DNA of 20,181 bases from Bacteroidota bacterium (GTDB taxonomy: Bacteria; Bacteroidota; Bacteroidia; Chitinophagales; Chitinophagaceae): positions 1-20,181 of the forward strand of contig CANHJA010000012.1 of NCBI GenBank assembly GCA_947460795.1. The letters run 5' to 3'. Every line of letters begins with the position of its first letter. Within the stretch, counting starts at the first letter, position 1. Positions 8,901-16,826 of the stretch are shown here, in pieces. Below the pieces are notes generated by a model. That model saw nothing but the letters and a program-made list of their open reading frames with translations, did no database searches and was not told the origin of the DNA. Position numbers and translations under genes: made by a program.

Positions 8901-11900
8901 GAGAAATTTACTGTTTTCAACAGTGAAGCATTGATGTAAAATTCATTTTGGTTGTCGTGTTTTTGATTTCTTAAAATGGCTATTTTATTTTTATTGTAAA
9001 AGAAATACACATCAAAAGGTTCATTAATTGCTCGTCTGTATACTTCTGTTCTACCTCTGGATATGGTTTGAAAATAGTCGCATGCTTCGAAATTATTTCT
9101 GCTGATTATCCAAATAGATTTAATGTAGTTGGTGTCATTTTTATTGTCAATAATAAATCGAACAAAACCATCTTGAATGCGAGTAGTATAGCTTTGGTAA
9201 AAATTCTCCTCTTCTTTTATTTGCAACGCCTTGGCAGTTTCAGGTTTATATTTCATGGGAGCAGCTACTGGTTGAGGCAATAAAGTGTCGGGCACTATTA
9301 AATTTCCTAAGGCATAAAGTTGTAGAGGAGTTTCTGAAAAATGTAAAAACGCCCCTTTAATTTTACCCAATGGTTTTGGTACAAATTCGTTCAATATATT
9401 ATCGTAATGATAAACCGTATCTATGCCTGTTTTTAATTTGAATGGCATATGATTTACAACAATATTTGCTAAACTGTTGGCAGGAAAACATCCTTGCACA
9501 AAATAAGCTTCTCCATCAATATTCAAGCGAGGGATTTCGTACATTGAATAAATTTTATTTTTTAAATTCAGATCTTTATTATTCACTTCTAATAATTCTG
9601 CATTGAATGTATTGGTTAATAATAATGTACTGTAGAGCAATTTTTTTTCAGCATCAGTCGGCTCTAACATCTTTAAAGAATCTACAATAGCAAAGCGACT
9701 GCCTTCTTTTTTTATGCTATCAACATTAATACCGAAAATATGTTTTGTATTGGCTTGAAAGTCTAGATCTTTTAATTCTATCGTTTTATTGAAATAGCGA
9801 TATTTAATGGTATGCTTTCCAGGAGTTGTAGCAAATGAATATATTTTTTTCGAATGTAGATCGCTAATATATATTGGTTTTTCATCTAATAATATATAAC
9901 GAGGTGAAAACAAAGAATTTTTAACGGTTAAAACCAGTGCAAACTCAGGATGTGCTTGTTGTTTTTTTATTTTTATTTCCGTCAATTCATTCAATGGATA
10001 TTTCAATAAATAATATTCATTTTTACGCAAATTGAAACGAGTAAAATGTTCATTTTTTAATACCACATTTCCGGCATTCGCTTCTGATTTTAGGTACACC
10101 CCATCTCTGCTTAAAAGAGGGTTAATTTCAATTTTATTTCGATATTCTGAAGGGACTTCTACATAAGGAATTTGAATGTCATTCGCAAAGGCTGCATTAA
10201 CTGCATAGGCAGCTATGTTTACATTTTTAATAGGTTGGTTTTTATAATCAAGGGCTTTTAATTCTACAGCCATTGAGTCGCCTGGTAATGCTGTAACTGC
10301 CATTTTTTTCTCAAAATGCAATATGTTTTTTTCAGGCACGAATTTCATTTCATAAAAGTTGTCTTCAATTTTATTTTGCAAATTGCTAGTCATTACAATG
10401 CGATAATCATCTGCTGATTTATCGAGCATAGCAAATTTTAAAGTGTTGCTTTCACCCGATTGAATCAATTTTCCTTTTTTATAAATTCGATAATGAATAG
10501 GCTCTGCAAAAGGATAAGCAAATGAAATTAAAATACTATCGCCTGTTCGTTTTCCTTTGGCATGCATAACATCTAATTTATTGTATGCAATGTTGATGGA
10601 TGTTTTAAATGAATCTTTATCTATAATTATGGCATTGGTCTCATAAGGGGTTAGCTTATAATGAAACGGCGTAGTAATATTCTTTTTTGAAATGGTATCA
10701 GTACCTCTGAATGTTATGAAATAATAATTTTTATTCGTGTCTTTTGAGTTATATAAATTTCGAACATGCAGCGAATCTTCTTGTTGAAAAAACAATAATT
10801 TTTCTTTTTGAGTATACTTCATAAACGTTTTCTCAAATACTTTTTTCTCATAGGTTACAGGATCTACAAATGTAATTTCTAATGTATATTTTGCATTGGC
10901 ATTTAATAAACTTTCGGATGGAATTTTTAATTCTATGAAATTTTCATATTCAACAACAGTGTCTTTTCCGTACCAGTTTAGTTTTTTATTTTGTGTTAAG
11001 GTGAGCGTGTCTAAAAATAATTCTTGCACTTCATTTACTCTTAATTTGTAATGAATACGAGTGCCTTGCACCGGAAAACCATTCAGATCCTTTGCTGTAG
11101 CATAAAATTTTACATCATCTCCAGCATAAAAAACATCAGAAGGCATTTCTATTTCATATTTATTTTTATTGAGTTCATATTCTTCCAATTTGAAACGAGT
11201 ATATTTTGCCAATGTTCTTCCATTTTTTGTATACCATAGCTTCACATTATAGTCTCTATTTAATTTTAAGGTATCCGGTATTTTCCATTGAAATAAATAA
11301 GCACCAGGTGAAGTACGTTTGATTTTTTTCGAAAATGAAAAATTTTGCCCTTCTTCCGAAATCATTAAATGCGCTTTTTTTCGAATTGCATTTCCATTAT
11401 TATAGTTGATTAAAAACGATTTTAAATTCAAGGTATCTAAAGGTTTGTACATTGGTTTATCTAAAATAACATAGCCAGGAGAATTTAATTCGGCATCTGT
11501 ATTGTTATAATAATTGGGTGTTTCAGTAGGTTTGGCACCTTCTTGAATCGTGTATTTAAAAACATAAACTTCATCCTTATACGAAATTTTTAAAAACACT
11601 CTATTCTCTCTCAAAGCCTCTTTGTTTATACTTTTTTTAGGAAAACTAAAACCGCCATATCCCGCGTCATATTTTACATGATTGCCATCAATTTCTATTT
11701 CAGCATCTTTAATTAATTGCTTGTCTTTTTTTAAACTTAAATAAATAACCACATCTTCATCAATTACTTTGGGTGAAATAAAAAACGGCGTTTTAAAGAA
11801 ATACGAATATGAAACAAGGTTGTCATTTACCTGGGCGATTAAAAAATGACCTTCAGGCAAACTGTCTGTTTTATAGAAATTTCTTGAATATTGCTTAAAT

Positions 11901-12085
11901 TGATTCGTAAATAATAAAGAGGTATCTCTGATATAACCATCCTTTAGTAAATATTTGGTTTGTTCATAATTGAGTTTGTAAACATGCACCAAAGTGTCGT
12001 AGTTTTTAAAATCCAATAATTTTTGAGCATTTAAATTGCAAAAAAGAGAGAATAATAAGGTGAAAAATAAAATGATGCGTTTCAT
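5918..12085 (-). CDS. Giant exported alpha-2-macroglobulin-like protein with thioester motif
   Basis: This 2055-residue protein has a cleavable signal peptide (MKRIILFFTLLFSLFCNLNA, cut before Gln21) and no good lipobox. An MG2-like domain near residues 200-300 contains PGYVILDKPMYKPLDTLNL. A carboxypeptidase-regulatory/CnaB-like domain lies at about 1105-1185, a second similar segment at about 1215-1300, and a Tyr/Ser/Ala-rich linker at about 1336-1395. The A2M signature (GYWKPNLITNKNG, LPDNITAWKSY) starts near residue 1435. The thioester motif is intact: Gly-Cys1642-Val-Glu-Gln1645, followed by an alpha-toroid-like part with NADGSFGWW. The C-terminus (IPIPSGMKV to SLMYYPFVFGNS) matches the last MG domain of bacterial A2Ms. 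In characterised bacterial A2Ms the Cys-Gln thioester traps proteases covalently. Here that role, and a periplasmic or surface location, are inferred. No penicillin-binding protein gene is adjacent, unlike the usual A2M-PBP1c pairing. Confidence 0.93.
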   Translation of the reverse strand: MKRIILFFTLLFSLFCNLNAQKLLDFKNYDTLVHVYKLNYEQTKYLLKDGYIRDTSLLFTNQFKQYSRNFYKTDSLPEGHFLIAQVNDNLVSYSYFFKTPFFISPKVIDEDVVIYLSLKKDKQLIKDAEIEIDGNHVKYDAGYGGFSFPKKSINKEALRENRVFLKISYKDEVYVFKYTIQEGAKPTETPNYYNNTDAELNSPGYVILDKPMYKPLDTLNLKSFLINYNNGNAIRKKAHLMISEEGQNFSFSKKIKRTSPGAYLFQWKIPDTLKLNRDYNVKLWYTKNGRTLAKYTRFKLEEYELNKNKYEIEMPSDVFYAGDDVKFYATAKDLNGFPVQGTRIHYKLRVNEVQELFLDTLTLTQNKKLNWYGKDTVVEYENFIELKIPSESLLNANAKYTLEITFVDPVTYEKKVFEKTFMKYTQKEKLLFFQQEDSLHVRNLYNSKDTNKNYYFITFRGTDTISKKNITTPFHYKLTPYETNAIIIDKDSFKTSINIAYNKLDVMHAKGKRTGDSILISFAYPFAEPIHYRIYKKGKLIQSGESNTLKFAMLDKSADDYRIVMTSNLQNKIEDNFYEMKFVPEKNILHFEKKMAVTALPGDSMAVELKALDYKNQPIKNVNIAAYAVNAAFANDIQIPYVEVPSEYRNKIEINPLLSRDGVYLKSEANAGNVVLKNEHFTRFNLRKNEYYLLKYPLNELTEIKIKKQQAHPEFALVLTVKNSLFSPRYILLDEKPIYISDLHSKKIYSFATTPGKHTIKYRYFNKTIELKDLDFQANTKHIFGINVDSIKKEGSRFAIVDSLKMLEPTDAEKKLLYSTLLLTNTFNAELLEVNNKDLNLKNKIYSMYEIPRLNIDGEAYFVQGCFPANSLANIVVNHMPFKLKTGIDTVYHYDNILNEFVPKPLGKIKGAFLHFSETPLQLYALGNLIVPDTLLPQPVAAPMKYKPETAKALQIKEEENFYQSYTTRIQDGFVRFIIDNKNDTNYIKSIWIISRNNFEACDYFQTISRGRTEVYRRAINEPFDVYFFYNKNKIAILRNQKHDNQNEFYINASLLKTVNFSKEKIEEPLKIYAELNAVPLLPFYDAPYETKEKIKQSSQARNNIYFHGMITDENQTPLVGALVYVEINGKYKYGAVTNNNGLFEILDILPATYQIKIYHPDYAISHFEPVFFGAHSEIEINTSLKAKGLYHPLFEVVQPDFRMMAYIKSQQKDILKITVHEKETRAFLDNVQVNLIYNNQILKTYTINENSFEMPFPKSKEAQLYSLEISKPGYTSLKLNNIEFTKEYTYILETFIGLEKKEILKRKEFDVNMKGQLPEYEKPTYTVSADAPVLYKKEIEYSYSGASPTAYYAPMQAGSYQNSYTVSNIGLADNISYATPYTIDAIQATDLRFKNLEALDLKIYEDKSNRDKNTYADTSMIDQVINNKNASTIRKKFSDVGYWKPNLITNKNGVAAFTVKLPDNITAWKSYFIGVGKHWLHGIDEAETKVYKPLQTICLVPSYVYKNDKVEAKIKYQNLMKDALTIQSKVSVNGMEKVNKNVLIKNTYLDSILIEAETKDTVSFEGGLVYKEKYKDFEHYDIPVLSTAMKYFSNQNFLMEVDSTYKLNIAPNTKGSIIFNNTLYEKVISVVDELNKYEYGCVEQTASKLAALLVKEKIQRQLKLKSTNTKDINNLLARLVDMQNADGSFGWWRNSNSNNRMTIYVMEVTYDALKYGFLNNVYNSTRDYVTANYQNFSNSDKIYAYHIYVQGSYNSRVNDSYATINTDFLNTTDKIYHLQNKMTRKEEVKKEDLYAVFLEMNSKVNQPYYDNFFYDYKSDIFKAYSLFKNTPFAKEFTDLFKKKLVNGQFDQHLNTYSKAKMIEALMFDAMTDTSKPIQSKLTINDSLTITSFPYKINIAHNDYKIKHVGGDVFLNTSEENLDENPTIHDSVFSVRTSFIQNNEVVSKVKAGINCLFTIDVQSYKSGENVMIEIPIPSGMKVIQKTSNFGKGDYVEYYKHKVVYYFEKLPMGMKQLSINVMPLFKGEFVLPATKASLMYYPFVFGNSVNKKIVIQ

Positions 12086-12208
12086 AATTGTAAAGAAAGG
12101 TTTTAATTTTTTCTTGTAGTAAAATTTAATTTATAATTATTTTATCAATAACATAGTTTCTGTCATAAAATAGATTCTAGATGAAGTATAATTCCATAAA
12201 TTGAATAC

Positions 12209-12241
12209 AAAAAAAAGACTGCCAACGAAGGCAGCCTTTTT
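12209..12241 (-). terminator. Intrinsic terminator of the DUF6089 gene
   Basis: On the minus strand a hairpin with stem AAAGGCTGCC / GGCAGTCTTT and a 6-base loop is followed by a run of eight T's. One pair is a G-U wobble on the minus-strand RNA but an A-C mismatch on the plus-strand RNA, which supports leftward termination. It starts 26 bases after the stop codon of the DUF6089 gene and separates it from the A2M-like gene. Confidence 0.8.
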
Positions 12242-12266
12242 ATATATAACTAGACAGAGTTGATAA

Positions 12267-13175
12267 TTATTTACCTAACTTATATCTAAAACTAAACATA
12301 TTTGAAATATACAAGTCATTGTATTTTGGACTTCCTCTTTTTATGCCATTTTCTTTTATATAGACTGCTCCTCTTCCTGGAAGTTCATCTGAACGATAAC
12401 TGATATCAGCAGACAAGGGGCCATTTTCAAGCTTTTGAGCATCATAGGTTTGGTAAGTTGTACTCACATCGTCTAAATAATCTGTAAATGTTTTACTTAT
12501 TCCAAATTCAGCCGCTACTGACATTTTATTACTAATGCGGTATTTAAAACCGAAACCAAAAGGGATGGAGATTTGCATTAAGTTATATGAATTCGCCTTC
12601 CCTTCCGTGTGTAAAGGTTGCAAATCGTACCATTGACCTTGATAATAGGCCATTGGGTTAAATTTAAATCCTTGAATTCCTACGTATACGTATGGAACTA
12701 ATTTAGAATACCGGTAATCTCCTGTATCCGATGATCTGTGATCGAATCTTATTGGTAAACTGAATTCTCCAACAACTCCAAAATCAGTGATTGGTGAACG
12801 AAAGCTTAAATTTCGTTTCTTCATATCAGAATTATTAGATTTTGCATCAGCAGCTTCAATGTGCCCATAAGACCCACATAATCTAATAGCTATGTAATCG
12901 TTTAATTCATTTCTTAGTTGAAAACCAACAGCCAAATTTGATTGGTTATAAGGGTTGGAATTTGATTTTAAATCACCTGCATAGCTCATTAATCCTACAT
13001 TCAACCCTAATTCTGTTTTCTTTAAAGAAAAATTAATTTTAGAGATCTCTTTTAATTTGCCTTTAATTTTACCATTAAAAGCAAAAGAGTTAATTTGTGT
13101 TAAAACTAAAACTACTATCATTAAAGATAGTTTGAGATTGATCTTACTATTTGTAAGAAATTTTCGTGCAAACAT
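12267..13175 (-). CDS. DUF6089-family outer-membrane beta-barrel protein (PorG-like)
   Basis: A 302-residue protein with an N-terminal export signal; the hydrophobic core is about residues 17-32, ending near NSFAFNG. After this comes a series of alternating amphipathic strands typical of an outer-membrane barrel: TELGLNVGLMSYAGDL, PYVYVGIQGFKFNP, then LQPLHTEGKAN, ISIPFGFGFKYRI, and SKTFTDYLDDVSTTY. These motifs fit DUF6089, the family that includes PorG of the type IX secretion system in Porphyromonas. Bacteroidota genomes often carry several DUF6089 proteins and most are not the T9SS component, so I give no gene symbol. No other por/gld gene is in the window. The gene stands alone, with a 291-base upstream gap and its own terminator. 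An internal Met near residue 19 could be an alternative start. Confidence 0.83.
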   Translation of the reverse strand: MFARKFLTNSKINLKLSLMIVVLVLTQINSFAFNGKIKGKLKEISKINFSLKKTELGLNVGLMSYAGDLKSNSNPYNQSNLAVGFQLRNELNDYIAIRLCGSYGHIEAADAKSNNSDMKKRNLSFRSPITDFGVVGEFSLPIRFDHRSSDTGDYRYSKLVPYVYVGIQGFKFNPMAYYQGQWYDLQPLHTEGKANSYNLMQISIPFGFGFKYRISNKMSVAAEFGISKTFTDYLDDVSTTYQTYDAQKLENGPLSADISYRSDELPGRGAVYIKENGIKRGSPKYNDLYISNMFSFRYKLGK

Positions 13176-13466
13176 GGGTATAAATTTCTGTTTAAAATTA
13201 ATAATTTGTAGTAGGAAATTTATTAGTTTTTTTAGAATTTTATTACAGCAATATTACTGATATTTTAGGACATATTATTAATTTTTCTTTTATTTATTCA
13301 GTTTTTTAGTCAAATTAATAATTTATTAATGTATTTGTACGTAAAACCTAATATATTGATAATCAATTTAATAGAAATAAAGACATCGTTGTTTTAATGC
13401 AATTTTTGTTGAAAAAGGGGATCCAAGCTTAACTTTAGTAATTGACAGGCCAGAAAATTGCACTCG

Positions 13467-14609
13467 TTATTTCAAAAAAGCGTTCACAGCATTTACTACC
13501 TCCATCACACTGATTTCATTTATCTCCGCCCGCGTAAAATATATTTTTAATTTATTTTCTTGCATTGAAACATGCCGTGGGGTGATTAATTTATAAAAAG
13601 ATTTTACAAAAGGTTGGTAATTGGCAAATCGTTGCCACATAGTACCATTGGCTATTGCTATTAAAGGCGTTTTACTCAATATAGCCATGTGCAATGCAGC
13701 TGTGTCAGGTGAAATCACTAATTGTGATTCAGCAATTAAATCAAACAATTCAGTTAAACTGGTTTTGTTGGAGAGATTCTTGATTTTATTATTTTGCAGC
13801 GACTTTTCAATTTTTGCACAAACTTCAGTTGAATCTGGCCCACCAACTAATATTATTTTTTCAAAATGGCTGTCTATTTCTTGAATAGTGGCAATGCAAT
13901 TTTGCACATCCCAACTTTTACTAGGAACGCTCGCTAAAGGAACAAATATTAATTGATTTTTCTGAGTTGGATTTTTGATCGTTGTAATTTCTTTCTGAAT
14001 AGAAAAATGGTATATTTTTTCTATCATTTCTAGATTTCTAAAATATTCCAAGAGATATCTGTTTTCAGATTCAACAATCTGTGTTAAAAAATTATTTTGT
14101 TGCAACCAGGCGGCATAATAAATGTGATGCTTCATGCTCCATGCTATTTTTTGAGTAGCCTGACTGCTTAAAATAAGCATATCATCTAAAAATAAATTTC
14201 TAGTAAAGCAAGTAGAAATGGCTATTTCAGCGTTTAGTGAAGCCACTTCATCATACATTGATATTCTATAATTTAAATCTTTCCATTTTGATTTATCGAT
14301 CCAAATTGCCTTGTCTGCAAATGGAAACGCTGTTTCATAATATTCTTTTAAAACTTTGTTGCCAACAAAATAGATAGGGCGAGATGCTTTTTCTTTAAAA
14401 AGTTCAATAGTATGTTGCCACAAAACAAAATCTCCAATATCATCACATTTTACAATTAATGTACCAGCCTTATTATTAGTATTGAATGATTTCGCGCCAA
14501 TTAGCTTCATTTCATTTTCTATATCCTTAAAAAGTCTTCTATTTTTAGAAAACATTTTAATGCGTTGTAGCATCAATGAAAAAAATATTCGTAACCGAAT
14601 TGGAAGCAT
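13467..14609 (-). CDS. Glycosyltransferase family 9 protein (heptosyltransferase-like)
   Basis: A 380-residue protein with the two-lobed GT-B layout of family 9, which includes the ADP-heptose:LPS heptosyltransferases. The N-terminal lobe begins with TLIVKCDDIGDFVLW (about residues 50-64), the family's nucleotide-sugar-side glycine loop. The C-terminal lobe carries FVPLASVPSKSW, IILVGGPDS, and the characteristic SPDTAALHMA followed by TPLIAIANGT. It probably transfers a sugar onto lipopolysaccharide or another surface glycan on the cytoplasmic side of the inner membrane. No other LPS gene is adjacent, so donor and acceptor are unknown. The start is uncertain: I give the ATG at 14609, which adds an amphipathic Arg-rich N-terminus (MLPIRLRIFF). 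The ATG at 14555 is also possible and lies one base after the stop of a short open frame. Confidence 0.87.
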   Translation of the reverse strand: MLPIRLRIFFSLMLQRIKMFSKNRRLFKDIENEMKLIGAKSFNTNNKAGTLIVKCDDIGDFVLWQHTIELFKEKASRPIYFVGNKVLKEYYETAFPFADKAIWIDKSKWKDLNYRISMYDEVASLNAEIAISTCFTRNLFLDDMLILSSQATQKIAWSMKHHIYYAAWLQQNNFLTQIVESENRYLLEYFRNLEMIEKIYHFSIQKEITTIKNPTQKNQLIFVPLASVPSKSWDVQNCIATIQEIDSHFEKIILVGGPDSTEVCAKIEKSLQNNKIKNLSNKTSLTELFDLIAESQLVISPDTAALHMAILSKTPLIAIANGTMWQRFANYQPFVKSFYKLITPRHVSMQENKLKIYFTRAEINEISVMEVVNAVNAFLK

Positions 14610-14825
14610 TCTTGCAAGATAATGTCAACAAATCTTTTTGCCAATTATCATTTACATTTTTCCATTTACATGCAATCAATACTTCGAAAAAAGCATCTTG
14701 TAAATCTTTTAAAAGAATTGAAAGAATGCATTCGTATTTTTATAATTACTGCAATGAAAAATGGAATTAAATGAAATCTGAATAGATAAATATTTGCATA
14801 CAATTTATATTTTTTGTTTACTTTT

Positions 14826-15608
14826 ATGGTGAATATGATACATCAAATTCTTAAAGACAAATCAGTAAAATTATATATTATTTTGGCAGGATTGTTTAGT
14901 ACAAATGCCATTGTTGCTGAGTTTATAGGAGGTAAAATTTTTTCATTGGAAAAAACAATTGGGCTCCAACCAATTACTTTTTCACTTTTTGGAGAGCAGG
15001 GGCTTTCATTCAATTTAACAGCAGGTGTTTTGTTGTGGCCAATTGTATTTATCATGACCGATATTATTAATGAATATTATGGCATGAAAGGAGTGAAATT
15101 TTTATCCTACTTAACTATTGGTCTAATCAGTTTGTCTTTTTTTGCTGCATATGGAGCCATACATTTAGCGCCTGCCGATTGGTGGGTAGGTATAAATGCG
15201 GAAAAAGGAATTCCCGACACACAAAAAGCGTACACCCAAATTTTTGGACAAGGTATGTGGATTATTGTTGCATCTATTGTTGCATTTTATATCGGGCAAC
15301 TTTTAGATGTATTTATTTTTCATAAAATAAAACAAAAAACAGGCGAAAAAAGTATTTGGCTTCGTTCAACTGGGTCAACAATTATTTCTCAGCTTATAGA
15401 TAGTTTTGTTGTAATCATTATTGCTTTTAAAATAGGTCAAGATTGGAGCTGGGGCAAAGTAGTAGCGATCGCTTTAGTTGGTTATTCGTATAAATTTATT
15501 GTAGCGGTATTAATTACTCCAATTATTTATTTGGTTCATCATTTGATAGAAAAATACTTGGGTAAAGATTTGGCTTTGCAAATGAAAGAAAGTGCAATTC
15601 ATTCCTGA
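14826..15608 (+). CDS. Queuosine precursor transporter (VUT family, YhhQ-like)
   Basis: A polytopic membrane protein of about 260 residues with roughly six hydrophobic segments. It carries the family landmarks NAIVAEFIGGKIFSLE near the N-terminus, TDIINEYYG at residues 78-86, and GSTIISQLIDSFVVIIIAF in the second half. YhhQ-family proteins take up queuosine precursors such as preQ0 and preQ1 for tRNA modification. No other queuosine gene (tgt, queA, queC-F) is adjacent. The frame is open from a TTG at 14814. I chose the ATG at 14826, though the ATG at 14835 (MIHQILKDK) fits the usual family N-terminus at least as well. It is a single gene: the minus-strand gene is divergent, and the next plus gene is 131 bases downstream with its own promoter. 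Confidence 0.88.
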   Translation: MVNMIHQILKDKSVKLYIILAGLFSTNAIVAEFIGGKIFSLEKTIGLQPITFSLFGEQGLSFNLTAGVLLWPIVFIMTDIINEYYGMKGVKFLSYLTIGLISLSFFAAYGAIHLAPADWWVGINAEKGIPDTQKAYTQIFGQGMWIIVASIVAFYIGQLLDVFIFHKIKQKTGEKSIWLRSTGSTIISQLIDSFVVIIIAFKIGQDWSWGKVVAIALVGYSYKFIVAVLITPIIYLVHHLIEKYLGKDLALQMKESAIHS

Positions 15609-15648
15609 TTGAATTATAAATTGAATTATTTAATTTTTCACACCTCAA

Positions 15649-15694
15649 ATACTATTTTTATAGATTGTCCTATCAAAAATGTAAAAAATAGTAT
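15649..15694. repeat. 11-bp inverted repeat upstream of the PaaE-type reductase gene
   Basis: The arms ATACTATTTTT (15649-15659) and AAAAATAGTAT (15684-15694) are exact inverse copies, 24 bases apart. Inside the gap is a smaller ATAG/CTAT pair. It follows the transporter stop by 40 bases and ends 18 bases before the TATCTTTG box of the reductase gene. It may be an operator or a weak terminator; there is no U run after the right arm. Confidence 0.5.
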
Positions 15695-15712
15695 ATAAAG
15701 TAATCATTCTAT

Positions 15713-15720
15713 TATCTTTG
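15713..15720 (+). promoter_or_regulatory. Bacteroidota-type -7 promoter box for the PaaE-type reductase gene
   Basis: TATCTTTG matches the Bacteroidota -7 consensus TAnnTTTG exactly and ends 19 bases before the ATG of the reductase gene. That spacing is similar to the box before the NadR-type gene. No clear -33 TTTG is seen; that area is close to the right arm of the inverted repeat. Confidence 0.48.
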
Positions 15721-15739
15721 CCACCATAAAAAAAAGTAG

Positions 15740-16825
15740 ATGTCTAATCCTCAATTTCATAAACTAATAGTAAAAGATATTCGCAAAGAAACCGAAACTT
15801 GTGTTTCAGTTGCATTTTCGATTCCTGAAGAAATTAAATCGTTGTATAAATATGAAGCAGGACAATATATCACTATAAAAAAAGAAATCAATGGCGAAGA
15901 AATTCGTCGTTCTTACTCATTGTGCAGTAGTCCAATAGAAAATGATTTTAGAGTAGCAATAAAACAAATTCATGCTGGTCGATTTTCTACTTACGCGAAT
16001 CAAGAATTAAAAATTGGTGATGTGTTAGAAGTGATGAATCCTATGGGAAATTTCACTGCAGCAATAGATAAAAATAACAACAAGCATTATATGGCTTTTG
16101 CAGCAGGCAGTGGCATTACACCAATGATGAGCATTATAAAAACGGTATTGGCGGAAGAGCCAATGAGCAGTTTTACGTTAACGTACGGCAACCAAAATTT
16201 TTATTCAATTATTTTTAGAGAACAAATAGAAGCGCTAAAAAATAAATATATGGGCCGCTTACAAGTGTTTCATGTATTGAGTCGCGAACGTATGGAAAGT
16301 GAAGTAAATTATGGTCGAATTAATGCAGAAAAATGCGAACAATTATTCTCTAAATTGGTTGATTTGAATAGCATAAATGAATATTTTTTATGTGGTCCTG
16401 AAGAAATGATCATGAGCGTGAAAGGTTATTTAGAAAATAAAAATGTAGACTCATCTGCAATTCATTTTGAGCTATTTACCTCTGAGGGATCAACTAAAGC
16501 AAAAGCAGCATTCCAAGAAAGTCACAAAGCGGATGCTGGAAAAATGAGTATGGTAACCATCAAAGTAGATGATAGAAGCATGGAAATACCATTGGCATTT
16601 GGAGGTGAAACTATTTTAGATGCCGCATTAAGAATGGGTGCAGACTTGCCTTATGCTTGCAAAGGAGGAGTTTGTTGTACTTGTAGGGCAAAAGTGACTG
16701 AAGGAACAGTAGCAATGGAAGTTAATTATGCATTAGATAAAGATGAAGTTGAAAATGGTTTTGTATTAACTTGTCAAGCTCATCCCACAAGTGATCGAGT
16801 TGTGATCGATTTTGATGCACGTTAA
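15740..16825 (+). CDS. paaE: PaaE-type FAD/[2Fe-2S] NAD(P)H oxidoreductase
   Basis: A 361-residue, three-domain iron-sulfur flavoprotein. The FAD domain (about 1-105) has Arg57-Ser-Tyr59-Ser60 (RxYS). The NAD(P)-binding domain has GSGITP at 123-128 and ends with YFLCGPEEMI. The C-terminal plant-type ferredoxin domain has Cys307, Cys312, Cys315 and Cys345 as [2Fe-2S] ligands. Length and order match PaaE, the reductase of phenylacetyl-CoA epoxidase, which moves electrons from NADPH to the diiron subunit PaaA. The C-terminal wording (ACKGGVCCTCRAKVTEG, NYAL, VLTCQAHP) is very PaaE-like. However, no paaABCD gene lies beside it, so it may serve another oxygenase or desaturase. A separate promoter box precedes it. 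It ends one base from the convergent neighbour. Confidence 0.87.
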   Translation: MSNPQFHKLIVKDIRKETETCVSVAFSIPEEIKSLYKYEAGQYITIKKEINGEEIRRSYSLCSSPIENDFRVAIKQIHAGRFSTYANQELKIGDVLEVMNPMGNFTAAIDKNNNKHYMAFAAGSGITPMMSIIKTVLAEEPMSSFTLTYGNQNFYSIIFREQIEALKNKYMGRLQVFHVLSRERMESEVNYGRINAEKCEQLFSKLVDLNSINEYFLCGPEEMIMSVKGYLENKNVDSSAIHFELFTSEGSTKAKAAFQESHKADAGKMSMVTIKVDDRSMEIPLAFGGETILDAALRMGADLPYACKGGVCCTCRAKVTEGTVAMEVNYALDKDEVENGFVLTCQAHPTSDRVVIDFDAR

Positions 16826-16826
16826 A

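Noticed and set aside
12086..12266. Possible RNA gene between the A2M-like and DUF6089 genes
   Set aside because: Apart from the terminator hairpin, only AT-rich sequence is seen, with no tRNA or riboswitch-like pattern.
13419..13430. BamHI and HindIII sites directly joined (GGATCCAAGCTT), as in a cloning linker
   Set aside because: No other vector-like sequence is nearby, the flanks have the same composition as the rest, and two adjacent sites can occur by chance.
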